Assembly: GCA_039696685.1 (NCBI GenBank)
Contig: CP155566.1
Span: 1 to 64,000, forward strand
Source of the DNA: Vibrio sp. CDRSL-10 TSBA
GTDB lineage: Bacteria > Pseudomonadota > Gammaproteobacteria > Enterobacterales > Vibrionaceae
Direction: 5' to 3'
DNA: 64,000 nt
The position numbers and the translations under genes were made by a program. This document shows, one piece after another, positions 43,511 through 52,904 of this stretch. Below the pieces are notes generated by a model. That model searched no databases. It was given only the letters and a program-made list of their open reading frames with translations, and was not told the origin of the DNA. Positions within the stretch are counted from its first letter, which is position 1; each line of letters starts with the position of its first letter.

Positions 43511-43623
43511 CTCGTCGGTCAGTACGGCTACTCTGACCATTGGCGCGGATATTTCATTCAATGGGTAAGCGGGTATAATGGCGCGCTGTTTTTTTATTCA
43601 AATATCTGACCCCGGTTCCGATT

Positions 43624-44563
43624 ATGCTGGCTTACCCTTTACTGATACTTAATGTTTTGCTGGTGGTGCTGAACACCATTGTTGCGTCTGTGTTGATCTG
43701 TGCCATCGCGCTGGTCAAGGTGCTGCTGCCGAGCGCCAGGCTGAAAACGGCGGCGACGCGGATAGCAGATAAAGTCATGTGGCTGTGGGCCAGTTTGAAT
43801 CTGGTGATTCTGACTGTGTCGAACCGGGTGGAGTGGCAGATTGAAGGCGGAGAGCAACTGCATAAACAGGGCTGGTACCTGATGATGAGTAACCATCTCA
43901 GCTGGACCGATATTGTCGTGCTGTGCAGCGTGTTTAAAGATCGCATCCCGATGCCGAAATTTTTCCTTAAGCAGCAACTGCTGTATGTGCCGTTTATCGG
44001 CATGGGGTGCTGGGCGCTGGATATGCCGTTTATGCGCCGCTATTCGCGCGAGTATTTGCTGCGTCATCCTGAAAAACGGGGCCAGGATCTGGCCACCACG
44101 CGCCGTTCGTGCGAAAAATTCAAACATAACCCAACCACAGTGGTGAACTATGTCGAAGGTACTCGCTTTACCAGTGACAAGCAGCAGCGCAGCCGTTTCG
44201 CCTTATCAGCATCTGCTGGCACCGAAATCCGGCGGCATTGCTTATACCCTGGCAGCTATGGGTGAGCAGTTCTCAAATATTATTGATGTGACCCTGGCTT
44301 ATCCGGACAACAGTGATAAGCCGTTTCGTGACATGCTGATGGGACGCATGAAGCGTATTGTGGTCCGGATTGAAGTGCTGCCGGTCGATGAGCAGGTCCG
44401 TGGCGACTACTTTAATGACAAGCCGTACAAGCGTCAGTTTCAGCGTTGGCTGGGTGGTGTATGGCAGGCTAAGGACGAGCGCCTGGCGCAAATTTATGCC
44501 GCTCGCCCGGAGCATGACACAGCGCCGCAGGAGCAAGAGCCCAGCGCCTCTGTCGGTCAGTAG
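43624..44563 (+). CDS. yihG: LPLAT-family acyltransferase YihG (frameshift at 44195-44199)
   Basis: Removing one T from AGCCGTTTCGCC restores SRSPYQHLLAPKSGG and gives 312 residues (E. coli YihG: about 310). The N-terminus is a membrane segment (LLILNVLLVVLNTIVASVLI). Acyltransferase block I is MSNHLSWTD (H-x4-D) and block III YVEGTRFT. YihG-type enzymes transfer acyl groups to lysophospholipids at the inner membrane. It lies directly after comM, followed by a long palindrome. Confidence 0.88.
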
Positions 44564-44644
44564 GAAGTCCGGGTCACAGGGCAGTACCTTCCCATTCCGG
44601 GGGATGAGCTTGGCGTTCAGGGTAGTAACACTAACCTTTAGCCG

Positions 44645-44686
44645 CAAAGACACAAAAGGGAGCTGCAGCTCCCTTTTGTGTCTTTG
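44645..44686. terminator. 42-bp perfect palindrome, bidirectional terminator
   Basis: The sequence is fully self-complementary about the centre AGCTGC|AGCT, with arms CAAAGACACAAAAGGGAGCTG. It lies between the convergent yihG and dsbA genes and has T-rich ends on both strands. Confidence 0.8.
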
Positions 44687-44745
44687 TTGTCTCCCGCCTG
44701 TGCGGGCCACAATTTATTTCGTCATCAGGTTAATACGTCAGCCGG

Positions 44746-45345
44746 TTATTTCGCTAGCAGGAAATTGACCAGTTCGATGTACTCATCAACGGTTTTGATG
44801 TCCTGAGCCTGAACCAGGTAGTGGTTGTTGACTACAACTGACGGTACGCCGCGCAGACCGCTCGCCTGGAACTGTTTATCAAAACGACGCACCATAGAGT
44901 CAACCGCAAAGCCGTTGAATGCCGCGTCAAATTTCTCGCCGCTGATGCCTTCGTCTGTGAAGATCTGGCGCAGCTCAGCGTCGTCTTTTGGTGGTTTACG
45001 CAGATTATGGATGCGGTTAAACATCACCGGAATCATTTTGTTTTCCACGCCCAGAGAGACCATGGTCGCGTAAGCTTTACTCATTGACTGGCCCATGTTG
45101 CCGCCCATGAACGAGACATGGTTCTTTTGCAGTTTCACACCTTCAGGCAGGCCGGCCTGCAGTTGTTTTACAATCGGTTCGAACGCATTACAGTGCGGGC
45201 AGTAAAATGAGAAATATTCGACTACGCTCGGTTTGCTCGAAGGTTCCAGGTCCAGCACTTTGTAATGCATACCTTCTTTGAACTGTGCAGCATGTGCTGA
45301 CAGGCTTAACATCAGGGTTGCAACCAGTGCAAACAGCTTTTTCAT
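44746..45345 (-). CDS. dsbA: Thiol:disulfide interchange protein DsbA
   Basis: 199-residue periplasmic oxidase that introduces disulfide bonds. Start ATG 45345 ([19 protein letters not shown], a clear signal peptide). The active site is CPHC in [12 protein letters not shown], and the cis-proline loop is [10 protein letters not shown]. cholerae DsbA (TcpG) is about the same length and is needed to fold secreted virulence factors. Downstream of srkA by 32 bases, the conserved rdoA-dsbA pair. Confidence 0.96.
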   Translation of the reverse strand: MKKLFALVATLMLSLSAHAAQFKEGMHYKVLDLEPSSKPSVVEYFSFYCPHCNAFEPIVKQLQAGLPEGVKLQKNHVSFMGGNMGQSMSKAYATMVSLGVENKMIPVMFNRIHNLRKPPKDDAELRQIFTDEGISGEKFDAAFNGFAVDSMVRRFDKQFQASGLRGVPSVVVNNHYLVQAQDIKTVDEYIELVNFLLAK

Positions 45346-45377
45346 TCGTGACTCCATGATTCTTATTGAATTGCAAT

Positions 45378-46364
45378 TTACCATTGTGGCATCAGAGAGA
45401 GCGCCGGCTCTTCTAATGCGGCGAGTTGTTCTTTAAATGCCAGTACCTGACTCTCCCAGTATTTCGGGTCATTGAACCAGGGAAAGGCCAGTGGAAAGGC
45501 CGGATCCTGCCAGCGCTTTGCCAACCACGCCATATAGTGCACCATTCGTAGACCACGCAGGGGCTCGATTAGTTTCAACTGACTGTGGTTAAAATCGCAG
45601 AACTCCTGGTAGCCTTCAAGCACAATATCCAGTTGCAGCAGTTTTTCCTGCCGTTCGCCACTGAGTAACATCCATAAATCCTGCACTGCCGGACCGTTAC
45701 GCGCGTCATCCAGATCAACGAACATCGGCCCGTCACGCCACAGAATATTACCCGGATGGCAGTCGCCATGCAGACGAATCGGGTTGTAATCGGGTTGCCA
45801 GTGTTGTTCGATACGCGCGATCAGCAAATCGAGATCATTGAAGAAACTGGTTTCGAGGTGAGCCGGAATACATTGTGATTGCAGCAGCAGGGCGCGCGGC
45901 TGATAGAGGTATTCGTCCAGGCCGATGGTCGGACGATGGCGGAAGGTCTGGCTGGCCCCCACTTTGTGGATGCGGCCGAGAAAACGCCCGACCCATTCCA
46001 GCTGTTCTTCGTTATCGACTTCGAACTGGCGACCGCCGACGCTGTTGAACAGGGCAAAGTGATAACCCTGATAGTGGTGCAAGGTCATGCCGTTAATCAC
46101 CAGCGGTGCGGCGAGCGGAATTTCGGCTTCAGCCAGCTGCAGGGCAAAATCGTGTTCTTCCTGGATCTGCTCCACGCTCCAGCGTTGCGGACGGTAAAAC
46201 TTGACCACAAAGCGGCGTCGTTCTTCATCGGTGAATTGGTAGACCCGGTTTTCGTAACTGTTCAGGGCCAGAAAGCCGGACTCAGCGCGTACGCCGATGC
46301 TTTCCAGGGCGAACCACATCAGGTCCGGAGTCAGGGCGTCAAAATGGAAGCTTGCTTGTGTCAT
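45378..46364 (-). CDS. srkA: Stress response kinase A (YihE/RdoA)
   Basis: 328-residue Ser/Thr kinase with a choline-kinase-like fold. The catalytic loop is [12 protein letters not shown] and the metal-binding DxD-type segment is [12 protein letters not shown]; the lysine region [10 protein letters not shown] is also present. In E. coli it counters programmed cell death and envelope stress. Cotranscribed with dsbA. Its start is right behind the ccoG terminator. Confidence 0.93.
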   Translation of the reverse strand: MTQASFHFDALTPDLMWFALESIGVRAESGFLALNSYENRVYQFTDEERRRFVVKFYRPQRWSVEQIQEEHDFALQLAEAEIPLAAPLVINGMTLHHYQGYHFALFNSVGGRQFEVDNEEQLEWVGRFLGRIHKVGASQTFRHRPTIGLDEYLYQPRALLLQSQCIPAHLETSFFNDLDLLIARIEQHWQPDYNPIRLHGDCHPGNILWRDGPMFVDLDDARNGPAVQDLWMLLSGERQEKLLQLDIVLEGYQEFCDFNHSQLKLIEPLRGLRMVHYMAWLAKRWQDPAFPLAFPWFNDPKYWESQVLAFKEQLAALEEPALSLMPQW

Positions 46365-46370
46365 GGTTAT

Positions 46371-46396
46371 AAAAAGGGCTCATTACTGAGCCCTTT
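46371..46396 (-). terminator. Terminator after ccoG
   Basis: AAAGGGCTCA / TGAGCCCTTT stem (46373-46382, 46387-46396), followed on the minus strand by TTTTT. It lies 28 bases beyond the ccoG stop and only 7 bases from the srkA start. Confidence 0.8.
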
Positions 46397-46423
46397 GCCA
46401 TCTGTTGCGGCGGGAAAATGCAG

Positions 46424-47848
46424 CTATAACTTTTTGATAAAGCGGCTTTCTACCTGCAGCGTGAATTGGTGACTGTCTTCGGTCAGTATAAACTGAATTG
46501 TCGCCACCGGAGAACTGAGATTTTCCGGTTTGACGCCGAGACTCATCGGCAGATTGACCACTTCACCGGGCTGAACCTGCACCGTCTGCTTGCCGTACCA
46601 GGTGACATCACTCAGACCGGATACATCGAGACGATAGGTGTGAGCCTGCTGGGTTTTGTTAATCACTTTCAGGGTATAGGTATTTTCCACTTCACCGGCA
46701 CTGTTGGTGCGAAACAGCTGATTGCGATCGCGAATCACGCTCAGTCCGGCCGGATCAACACTCGCCACCTGAGCAACAAACAGGCCGATCATCAGCAGCA
46801 TGACGGCACCGTAGCCGAGCAGTTTTGGCCGCATCACCTTGGTATGTTTGCCGGACAGGCGGTGTTCTGTGGTGTAGCTGATCAGTCCTTTCGGATAGCC
46901 CATGCGTTCCATGGTGGTGTCACAGGCATCGATGCAGGCGCCGCAGTTAATACATTCATATTGTAGTCCGTCGCGGATATCAATCCCGGTCGGACAAACC
47001 TGGACACACAGGTCGCAGTCGATACAGTCTCCCAGGCCGAGCGCTTTGTGATCGGCCTTGCGCGGACGCGGGCCACGTTGCTCACCGCGCTTAGCGTCAT
47101 AGCCGACAATAAAGGTGTCTTTATCGAACATCGCCGACTGGAAACGGGCATAAGGGCACATGTGGATACACATGATAGATCGCATCCAGCCCGCGTTACC
47201 GTAAGTACAGACGGCAAAAAACAGCACCCAGAATACCGGCCAGAAGCTGGCATTGAGGGTGAAGAAGTCGATCACCAGCGCGCGCACCGGGACAAAATAG
47301 CCGACAAAGGTAAATCCGGTCAGCAGGGCAATCGCCAGCCAGGCCACGTGCTTGGCGGTTTTGCGCATGGCGAGATTCGCACTCAGTTTGCCGCTGTCCT
47401 GCTTACGCCGTTTGTTGGCGCTGCCTTCCAGTTTTTCTTCAAACCAGATGTACATAAAGGTCCACACAGTTTGCGGACACAGATAGCCACACCACACCCG
47501 ACCTAAAAAGGTGGTAATAAAGAACAGGCCGAAGGCGGCGATCATAAACAGCAGCGCCAGCAGGGTGAGATCCTGCGGGTAAAGGGTGGTACCAAAAAAG
47601 TTAAACTGCTGGTTACCGATATCGAGCAAAATCGCCTGGCGTTCACCATAAGAGATCCAGGGCACCAGACCAAACAGCAGTAACAGCAACCAGCCGCCAT
47701 ACCGGCGCAGCTGCTGATAGACGCCTTTACTTTCACGTACGTAAATGCGATTACCCGGGTTGAAGCGGTCTCCTTCCTGACCTTTGTGGGTTTTGGGGTT
47801 AAAGACTTTCGGAGTGACGTCTTTGACGTCAATCTTATCCTTACTCAT
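46424..47848 (-). CDS. ccoG: Cytochrome c oxidase accessory protein CcoG
   Basis: 474-residue polyferredoxin-type membrane protein required for maturation of cbb3 oxidase. Start ATG 47848 (MSKDKIDVKDVTPK) behind AAGGA. Two 4Fe-4S clusters are bound by CIDCDLCVQVCPTGID and CINCGACIDACDTTM. Additional cysteines lie in CGYLCPQTVW. About five membrane segments precede; a periplasmic immunoglobulin-like domain ends it. Family members reduce copper for CuB assembly. Confidence 0.95.
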   Translation of the reverse strand: MSKDKIDVKDVTPKVFNPKTHKGQEGDRFNPGNRIYVRESKGVYQQLRRYGGWLLLLLFGLVPWISYGERQAILLDIGNQQFNFFGTTLYPQDLTLLALLFMIAAFGLFFITTFLGRVWCGYLCPQTVWTFMYIWFEEKLEGSANKRRKQDSGKLSANLAMRKTAKHVAWLAIALLTGFTFVGYFVPVRALVIDFFTLNASFWPVFWVLFFAVCTYGNAGWMRSIMCIHMCPYARFQSAMFDKDTFIVGYDAKRGEQRGPRPRKADHKALGLGDCIDCDLCVQVCPTGIDIRDGLQYECINCGACIDACDTTMERMGYPKGLISYTTEHRLSGKHTKVMRPKLLGYGAVMLLMIGLFVAQVASVDPAGLSVIRDRNQLFRTNSAGEVENTYTLKVINKTQQAHTYRLDVSGLSDVTWYGKQTVQVQPGEVVNLPMSLGVKPENLSSPVATIQFILTEDSHQFTLQVESRFIKKL

Positions 47849-48065
47849 CAAACTATCCTTTTGGGCAGCGGGGTGCGATTTCTGTCGTTCGCACTCTGTT
47901 TTGACATTGCAGCGGGCCCATCACTATCCACCCTCGCTCGTTGCTCGGGCAATTAGGCTGGTGAGGCTGTGGCCGGCTCTTTTATGTGTAACCTGGTGAT
48001 TATAGCGTCAATCCGGCCAGGCTTTTTTTACCGCTATCAACCTTTAACAACAAAGCGGACACAAA

Positions 48066-48090
48066 CAAAAAGAGCGGCCGTGGGCCGCTC
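48066..48090 (-). terminator. Terminator after yihD
   Basis: GAGCGGCC / GGCCGCTC stem (48072-48079, 48083-48090), followed on the minus strand by TTTTTG. It is 20 bases past the yihD stop codon. Confidence 0.78.
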
Positions 48091-48109
48091 CTGAGGATGA
48101 GAGAGTCGC

Positions 48110-48377
48110 TCAGTCGATGATGCCGCGCGCGCGTAAAATAGCGGTTTTAAAATCCTGCTCGTAATCCTTCTTGATGCCCGGTATCACTTCATCTTTGCTG
48201 CTGTTGCGCATTTTGAGATGGTAAATCAGCACATCATCGGTCAGATCCTGGAGCTGCCCCTGATAACCCGCTTCTGCCGCCAGTTTGGCGATAAACGCCA
48301 CCAGGTTAAAATCAGACTCTTTTTGCCATTCCGGCTCAAGCAGTTGCAGCAGTTTCTTCAATACGATGGCATTGCAT
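48110..48377 (-). CDS. yihD: YihD family protein (DUF1040), frameshift at 48352-48356
   Basis: As written, the frame opens with an abnormal N-terminus ([13 protein letters not shown]). Removing one T from AGTTTCTTC (plus strand) yields [20 protein letters not shown], the expected YihD start, from the ATG at 48377. The product has 88 residues (E. coli: 89). [23 protein letters not shown] and [13 protein letters not shown] are highly conserved. The function is unknown; it is a small soluble protein. Confidence 0.88.
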
Positions 48378-48381
48378 GGCT

Positions 48382-48390
48382 TTATCCACA
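48382..48390 (+). promoter_or_regulatory. Isolated perfect DnaA box
   Basis: TTATCCACA matches the strong R1-type DnaA box exactly. It lies 5 bases upstream of the yihD start on the other strand and just before an array of degenerate TTATgTACA repeats. Confidence 0.45.
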
Positions 48391-48443
48391 TTTTTTGTGT
48401 TGGTATATGGCTAAGTTATCAAAACAGGGCGGGAATACAATTG

Positions 48444-48570
48444 TTATGTACAAATTGTTATGTACAAATAGATGCGCTATGTACAAAGACAATTGTTATC
48501 TACAAATCGAAGCGTTACGTGCCAATACAAGCTTTACGCGCTAATACAAGCGTTACGCCCGAACCTCTCG
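48444..48570 (+). repeat. Degenerate 19-bp tandem repeat array
   Basis: Units start at 48458, 48477, 48496, 48515, 48534 and 48553, a strict 19-bp register, plus one at 48444. Examples are TTATGTACAAATAGATGCG, CTATGTACAAAGACAATTG and TTATCTACAAATCGAAGCG; later units drift to TTACGTGCCAATACAAGCT and TTACGCGCTAATACAAGCG. The first four are one to two mismatches from a DnaA box. Confidence 0.7.
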
Positions 48571-48612
48571 TTATGAGCCGAGCGAAGGACGTAATGGGGA
48601 GACGGAAAAGAA

Positions 48613-48638
48613 AAAAGCGCAGTGGAAACTGCGCTTTT
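48613..48638 (-). terminator. Terminator of the small minus-strand gene
   Basis: AAAAGCGCAGT / ACTGCGCTTTT stem (48613-48623, 48628-48638), with a T run on the minus strand. It begins five bases beyond the stop at 48643. Confidence 0.78.
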
Positions 48639-48642
48639 CTAT

Positions 48643-48810
48643 TTAAGCGGCCTTAACCACTTTTGTTTCCGGCGATGCAGAAGCTGCATTTTTCTCGACA
48701 AGAGTTGGAGCGGGCGCGACTTTTTTCGCAACCGGTGCAGCAGTAAAACCACTACGACGGCGCATTGCACTGGTATTCGTGTGCGAAAACCTGACGGATG
48801 TTGGGCGCAT
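48643..48810 (-). CDS. Small alanine/lysine-rich protein of unknown function
   Basis: 55 residues: MRPTSVRFSHTNTSAMRRR, then SGFTAAPVAKKVAPAPTLVEK and NAASASPETKVVKAA. The N-terminus is basic, the rest low-complexity Ala/Pro/Lys. The ATG at 48810 has AGGT at suitable spacing, and an independent terminator follows at once. No homologue is recognised. A nucleoid- or ribosome-associated basic protein is conceivable (speculation). Confidence 0.42.
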   Translation of the reverse strand: MRPTSVRFSHTNTSAMRRRSGFTAAPVAKKVAPAPTLVEKNAASASPETKVVKAA

Positions 48811-49132
48811 TATTAACCTAACGGTCAGGCATATCCATTGCCGGTCAAATGGCCTGAACAAGGATGAGTTGAGCTTCCGCCGGGGCAGAAGGGTGGCTCT
48901 TCTGGCACTCGCCAATCCAAATCTTTGCTCAGGAATAACGATATGCATGCATATCGAAAATAGAGTAGCACCAAGCCAGGATTTGGTCGATAGTTGAGCA
49001 GAGATTCTGCACAATTTTTTTGCACCGCTGAGGGGCAGCCTTTCGGTAAGAGTGTGAGCAATAGTATGAAAGTCCCATTGTGATCGGGATCTTTTCCGCT
49101 TTACACTGGGAGTTCATCAACAGGAGGTAGGT
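48811..49132. other. Intergenic region upstream of spo0M
   Basis: About 320 bases between divergent transcripts. It holds a GCATGCAT palindrome (about 48944-48951) and the AGGAGGTAGGT ribosome site for the next gene. No other feature could be supported. Confidence 0.45.
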
Positions 49133-49924
49133 ATGTCGTTTCTGAAGAAAACCCTCGCCAGTTTCGGTATCGGATCCGCGAAAGTCGATTCAGTCCTGCA
49201 ACAGGAGACGCTGTTTCCCGGCCACAAAGTCAAAGTGACGATTCACGTCTATGGCGGTGCCACCGAGCAGGCGATCGATAATATCGAACTGAAATTATGT
49301 TGCCGCTATATCGAAGAGGTGCACAGCGGACAGGGGCAACAAGCGGATAATCAGACCCGCCGCATTGCCCAGACTTATGTTTTGGCCAGTTGGTCGCTGC
49401 CGTATGCATTTACCATCGCCAGTGGTGAAACGCGTGATTTTGAAGTCGAGCTGGATGTGCCGTGGCATACACCCGTCACTATTGGGGATGCCAAAGTATG
49501 GCTTGAGACCGGGCTCGATATTGCTATGGCGCTCGATCCGGCTGACAAGGATATTCTCACTGTGCGTCCTGACCCCATGATGGACGGTATTTTTACGGCA
49601 CTGGAAGAGCAGGGGCTGCGCCTGCGTCAGGTAGAGTGCGAAGCGGCGCAAGGCTTCGCGCTGCCGTTTGTGCAGGAGTTTGAATTTGTGCCAACTGATG
49701 GCCCGTTTCACGGCCGCTGGCGCGAGCTGGAGATTGTGGCTTACCGTGATGCGGATAAGCTGCAGATGTGGTTCGAAATTGACCGTTTTCAGCGTGGTGC
49801 ACGCGGCATGCTGGCCAGTCTGCTCGGGCGCGGTGAGCTGAAGCGTCAGCTCACTATTGCGGCTGATACCCCGCCGGAGAAGGCCGGTCAGCAGATTGTC
49901 GACTTTCTCGATACCTCTTCCTGA
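49133..49924 (+). CDS. Sporulation-control protein Spo0M-like
   Basis: 263-residue arrestin-like fold protein of the Spo0M family. The start MSFLKKTLASFGIGSAKVDSVL sits behind a strong AGGAGG. The first half resembles VQQETLFPGHKVKVTIHVYGGA, FEVELDVPWHTPVTIG is typical of the family, and FQRGARGMLASLLGRGELKRQ lies near the C-terminus. Spo0M was named in Bacillus, where it affects sporulation; in Vibrio the role is unknown. Confidence 0.88.
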   Translation: MSFLKKTLASFGIGSAKVDSVLQQETLFPGHKVKVTIHVYGGATEQAIDNIELKLCCRYIEEVHSGQGQQADNQTRRIAQTYVLASWSLPYAFTIASGETRDFEVELDVPWHTPVTIGDAKVWLETGLDIAMALDPADKDILTVRPDPMMDGIFTALEEQGLRLRQVECEAAQGFALPFVQEFEFVPTDGPFHGRWRELEIVAYRDADKLQMWFEIDRFQRGARGMLASLLGRGELKRQLTIAADTPPEKAGQQIVDFLDTSS

Positions 49925-49995
49925 CACGATTCTGGCTTACACATGTTCGCTCAATGTGCCATACTGGATGTGAATTCTTTAGTGTGGATTGATAT

Positions 49996-50637
49996 ATGTC
50001 AGTGAGTGATTACAGTGTCAAAGAGGAAGTGGCCAATGCCATCAGCCATGGCATTGGTCTGATTTTAGGAATTGTTGGTTTAGTGCTGCTGCTCAAAGCG
50101 TTTGCTCACAGCGCAGATGCGCTGACCATCACCAGTATGAGTGTATACGGCGGCAGTATGATTGCGCTGTTTCTGGCCTCTACCCTGTACCACGCCATTC
50201 CTCATCCGCGCGCCAAACGCTGGCTGAAAACCTTCGATCACTGTGCTATCTACCTGTTGATCGCCGGCAGTTACACCCCATTTCTGCTGGTCAGCCTGCG
50301 CACCCCGTTGGCGATCAGCCTGATGATAGTGATCTGGTCGATAGCCCTGATTGGTATCTTATTTAAGGTGGCGTTTATTTATCGCTTTGAAAAGCTGTCG
50401 TTGGTGACTTACCTGGCGATGGGCTGGTTGTCGCTGGTGGTGATTTATCAGCTGGCGCTCAATCTCGATATCGGTGGCCTGACGTTGCTGGCACTGGGTG
50501 GCGTGGTGTACTCACTGGGGGTGATCTTTTATGTCGCGCAGCGCATTCCGTATAACCATGCCATCTGGCACGGTTTTGTGCTCGGTGGATGTGCCTGCCA
50601 TTTTATGGCGATTTATCTTTATATTGACCCGGTGTAA
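49996..50637 (+). CDS. trhA: Hemolysin III / PAQR family membrane protein TrhA
   Basis: 213 residues with seven membrane segments. The family residues [21 protein letters not shown] and the final [18 protein letters not shown] are conserved; the histidines and serine form the metal site of PAQR-like proteins. E. coli YqfA (TrhA) affects membrane energetics; the hemolysin name is historic. Followed by a terminator. Confidence 0.9.
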   Translation: MSVSDYSVKEEVANAISHGIGLILGIVGLVLLLKAFAHSADALTITSMSVYGGSMIALFLASTLYHAIPHPRAKRWLKTFDHCAIYLLIAGSYTPFLLVSLRTPLAISLMIVIWSIALIGILFKVAFIYRFEKLSLVTYLAMGWLSLVVIYQLALNLDIGGLTLLALGGVVYSLGVIFYVAQRIPYNHAIWHGFVLGGCACHFMAIYLYIDPV

Positions 50638-50716
50638 CTGATATCGACCAGATGGCATGGATATCACTAGGGTAGAGCGGTCAGCGGTACCCAGCACGCT
50701 TGGTGATGATCAACAA

Positions 50717-50745
50717 AAAGCACTCCGTTTGTGGAGTGCTTTTTT
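50717..50745 (+). terminator. Terminator after trhA
   Basis: AAAGCACTCC / GGAGTGCTTT stem (50717-50726, 50733-50742), then TTTTTT. It lies between convergent genes. Confidence 0.87.
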
Positions 50746-50787
50746 GTTTTGGCTGTCCCGTGCGGGAATAGGCTGCCAGGCGCTCGA

Positions 50788-51438
50788 CTAGCGGGTTTCC
50801 AGGCTCTCGACGCTTACCCGGATCTGGTAACGCCCGGCCTCGTCCGCTGCCAGTTTGAGCTCTTTACCGGCCACTGACGTTTGCGGGCGCAGGTAGGTTT
50901 CGGCCATGCGCTTGATGGACTGCCAGATGGTTGCGCTGTCGTGACTCAGCACCTGGCCCTGTTTGTCCATCAGTTCAACCTTGAGCGCAATGCTGATCAC
51001 CGACTGCAGGCTTTGGTTGGTAATCGCGGTCGGTATGATCAGGTGTCCGTCTTCGTAACGCGCGCTGCCGAGTACGATATCCACTCCGGACTGGCTCAGT
51101 TGCAGCGTCGGTTTAGTGCTGCCCACTTCGACCAGAGTGCCGCGCTGGCGTGGTACCAGCGGCGCGGCGATGAGCGGGGCCGCTGCTGGCGCTGCCGTTG
51201 TGACCGGACTGCTTTCGGCATTACTTGCGGCATTGCTTGCGGCATTGGTTTCGGTACGGTTTTCGGCCGCAGGTTGTGGTTTTGCTGGCACGGCCGGCTG
51301 CACATAGCGCCAGGTAAAGTCGTCATTCAGTTCGACCTGGCGACCGTCATCCAGAGTCACTATTTGCGCTGCCTGGGCGACTGGCGCCGCAAGCACGGCG
51401 ACACAAGCGGTCGCTAACAGAGTCTGCAGGTATTTCAT
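50788..51438 (-). CDS. Periplasmic DUF3157-type protein
   Basis: 216 residues from ATG 51438 (MKYLQTLLATACVAVLAAP, then VAQA, a signal peptide). I prefer this ATG over the one three bases earlier because of its spacing to GAGGA. AQIVTLDDGRQVELNDDFTW is the start of the mature protein and typical of DUF3157. A low-complexity Ala/Ser/Asn linker (residues about 60-90) precedes the C-terminal beta-rich domain. The start lies 9 bases after trkH. No function is known. Confidence 0.78.
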   Translation of the reverse strand: MKYLQTLLATACVAVLAAPVAQAAQIVTLDDGRQVELNDDFTWRYVQPAVPAKPQPAAENRTETNAASNAASNAESSPVTTAAPAAAPLIAAPLVPRQRGTLVEVGSTKPTLQLSQSGVDIVLGSARYEDGHLIIPTAITNQSLQSVISIALKVELMDKQGQVLSHDSATIWQSIKRMAETYLRPQTSVAGKELKLAADEAGRYQIRVSVESLETR

Positions 51439-51446
51439 CATTATCC

Positions 51447-52892
51447 TCAACGTTTCCAGAACGCAGGGAAAAACAGCACCAGAATGGTGAGGATTTCCAG
51501 GCGTCCCATCAGCATACCAAAACTTAAAATCCACTTCGCACCGTCAGACAGGGAAGCAAAATTACCGGTCGGGCCAATCACACTGCCCATGCCCGGACCG
51601 ACGTTGGCCACCGCAGTGACTGCGCCGGAAATACTGGTAATGGTATCCAGCCCCATTGCCGATAATGTACCGGCAATCAGGACAATAGTAATCACAAACG
51701 TCAGGCCGAACGCCACCACGGAGCGCACGATATCTTCGTTAACCGGACGTTGATTATAGCGCTGCACGAATACACCGGACGGATGAATAAGGCGCATCAT
51801 CTGGTTATTGAGCAGGGTAAAACAGATTTGAAAACGGAAAATCTTAATTCCGCCGGCGGTTGAACCAGAGCAGGCTCCCGCCATCATCAGGAAGGCAAAC
51901 AGGGTGCTTGGCAGCGCGCCCCAGGCGGTAAAATCATCCAGGCCAAACCCTGTGGTGGTCACCACGGAAACGATGTTAAACATCGAGACCCGCAGCGCAT
52001 CAAGAACGCTGTAGCCGTTATGCCAGTGTAACCAGGCCGCGACAATCAGGCTGGCGACGATAAACAGCACAAAGAAGCCACGCACCTGGGCATCCTGCAG
52101 CAGTTCCTGTGGCTGACGTTTACGCAGTGCGGTCACAAACAGCAGGAACGGCAAGCCGCCGAGGAACATAAACAGGGTTGCGACCCAGTGTGAACCGTGC
52201 GAGAAGTGGTTCATTGAGCCATCGGAAGTGGAGTAGCCGCCAGTCGACAAGGTGGTAAAAGCATGGTTGATAGCGTCAAACATGCCCATCCCGGTCAGCA
52301 TATAACCAAGAATGCACAAGCCGGTCAGCACCAGATAGACAATCACAATGTTTTTAGCCACGGTTTTGGCGCGCGGACTGCTTTTATCTGACCAGTCGGA
52401 TGATTCGGTCTGGAACAGGCGCATACCACCGACGTTGAGCATCGGCAGCACTGCTACCGCCATCACGATAAAGCCAACCCCGCCCAGCCACTGCAGAATC
52501 GAGCGCCATAACAGAATACTCGGCGCCATGTCATCTAAGCCGCTCAGTACGGTCGAGCCGGTGGTGGTAATGCCGGACATGGTTTCAAAATAGGCGTCGG
52601 TGAAGCTGATGTGATTAATGAACACGAACGGCAGGGCGGCAAACGCGCTGGCGATGGTCCACACCAGACTGGTGATCAGGAACATGTCGCGCACACTGAG
52701 GCGGAAATCGGCGGTGCGTCCCAGCGTCAGGCACAGGAAGGCGGCCACATGGGTGATGATCACCGCCTGAGCAAAATCGAGAAAGCCGCCGGTACCGGTA
52801 AAGAAAGCCACCAGAGTGGGGACGTACATGAACAGGGCCAGTTTGGATAAAACCAGGCCGATCACGAACATTATCGGGCGTAAATTGAGCAT
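51447..52892 (-). CDS. trkH: Trk potassium uptake transporter TrkH
   Basis: 481-residue K+ channel subunit with four repeated M1-P-M2 units. The pore glycines lie in ETMSGITTTGSTVL, FTTLSTGGYSTSDG, VSVVTTTGFGLDD and ANVGPGMGSVIG. Needs TrkA, encoded 12 bases upstream. The frame is intact. Confidence 0.96.
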   Translation of the reverse strand: MLNLRPIMFVIGLVLSKLALFMYVPTLVAFFTGTGGFLDFAQAVIITHVAAFLCLTLGRTADFRLSVRDMFLITSLVWTIASAFAALPFVFINHISFTDAYFETMSGITTTGSTVLSGLDDMAPSILLWRSILQWLGGVGFIVMAVAVLPMLNVGGMRLFQTESSDWSDKSSPRAKTVAKNIVIVYLVLTGLCILGYMLTGMGMFDAINHAFTTLSTGGYSTSDGSMNHFSHGSHWVATLFMFLGGLPFLLFVTALRKRQPQELLQDAQVRGFFVLFIVASLIVAAWLHWHNGYSVLDALRVSMFNIVSVVTTTGFGLDDFTAWGALPSTLFAFLMMAGACSGSTAGGIKIFRFQICFTLLNNQMMRLIHPSGVFVQRYNQRPVNEDIVRSVVAFGLTFVITIVLIAGTLSAMGLDTITSISGAVTAVANVGPGMGSVIGPTGNFASLSDGAKWILSFGMLMGRLEILTILVLFFPAFWKR

Positions 52893-52904
52893 GACGCCGT
52901 AAAC

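Noticed and set aside
48444..48570. CRISPR array
   Set aside because: Repeat units are contiguous at 19 bp with no spacers, are degenerate, and there are no cas genes nearby.
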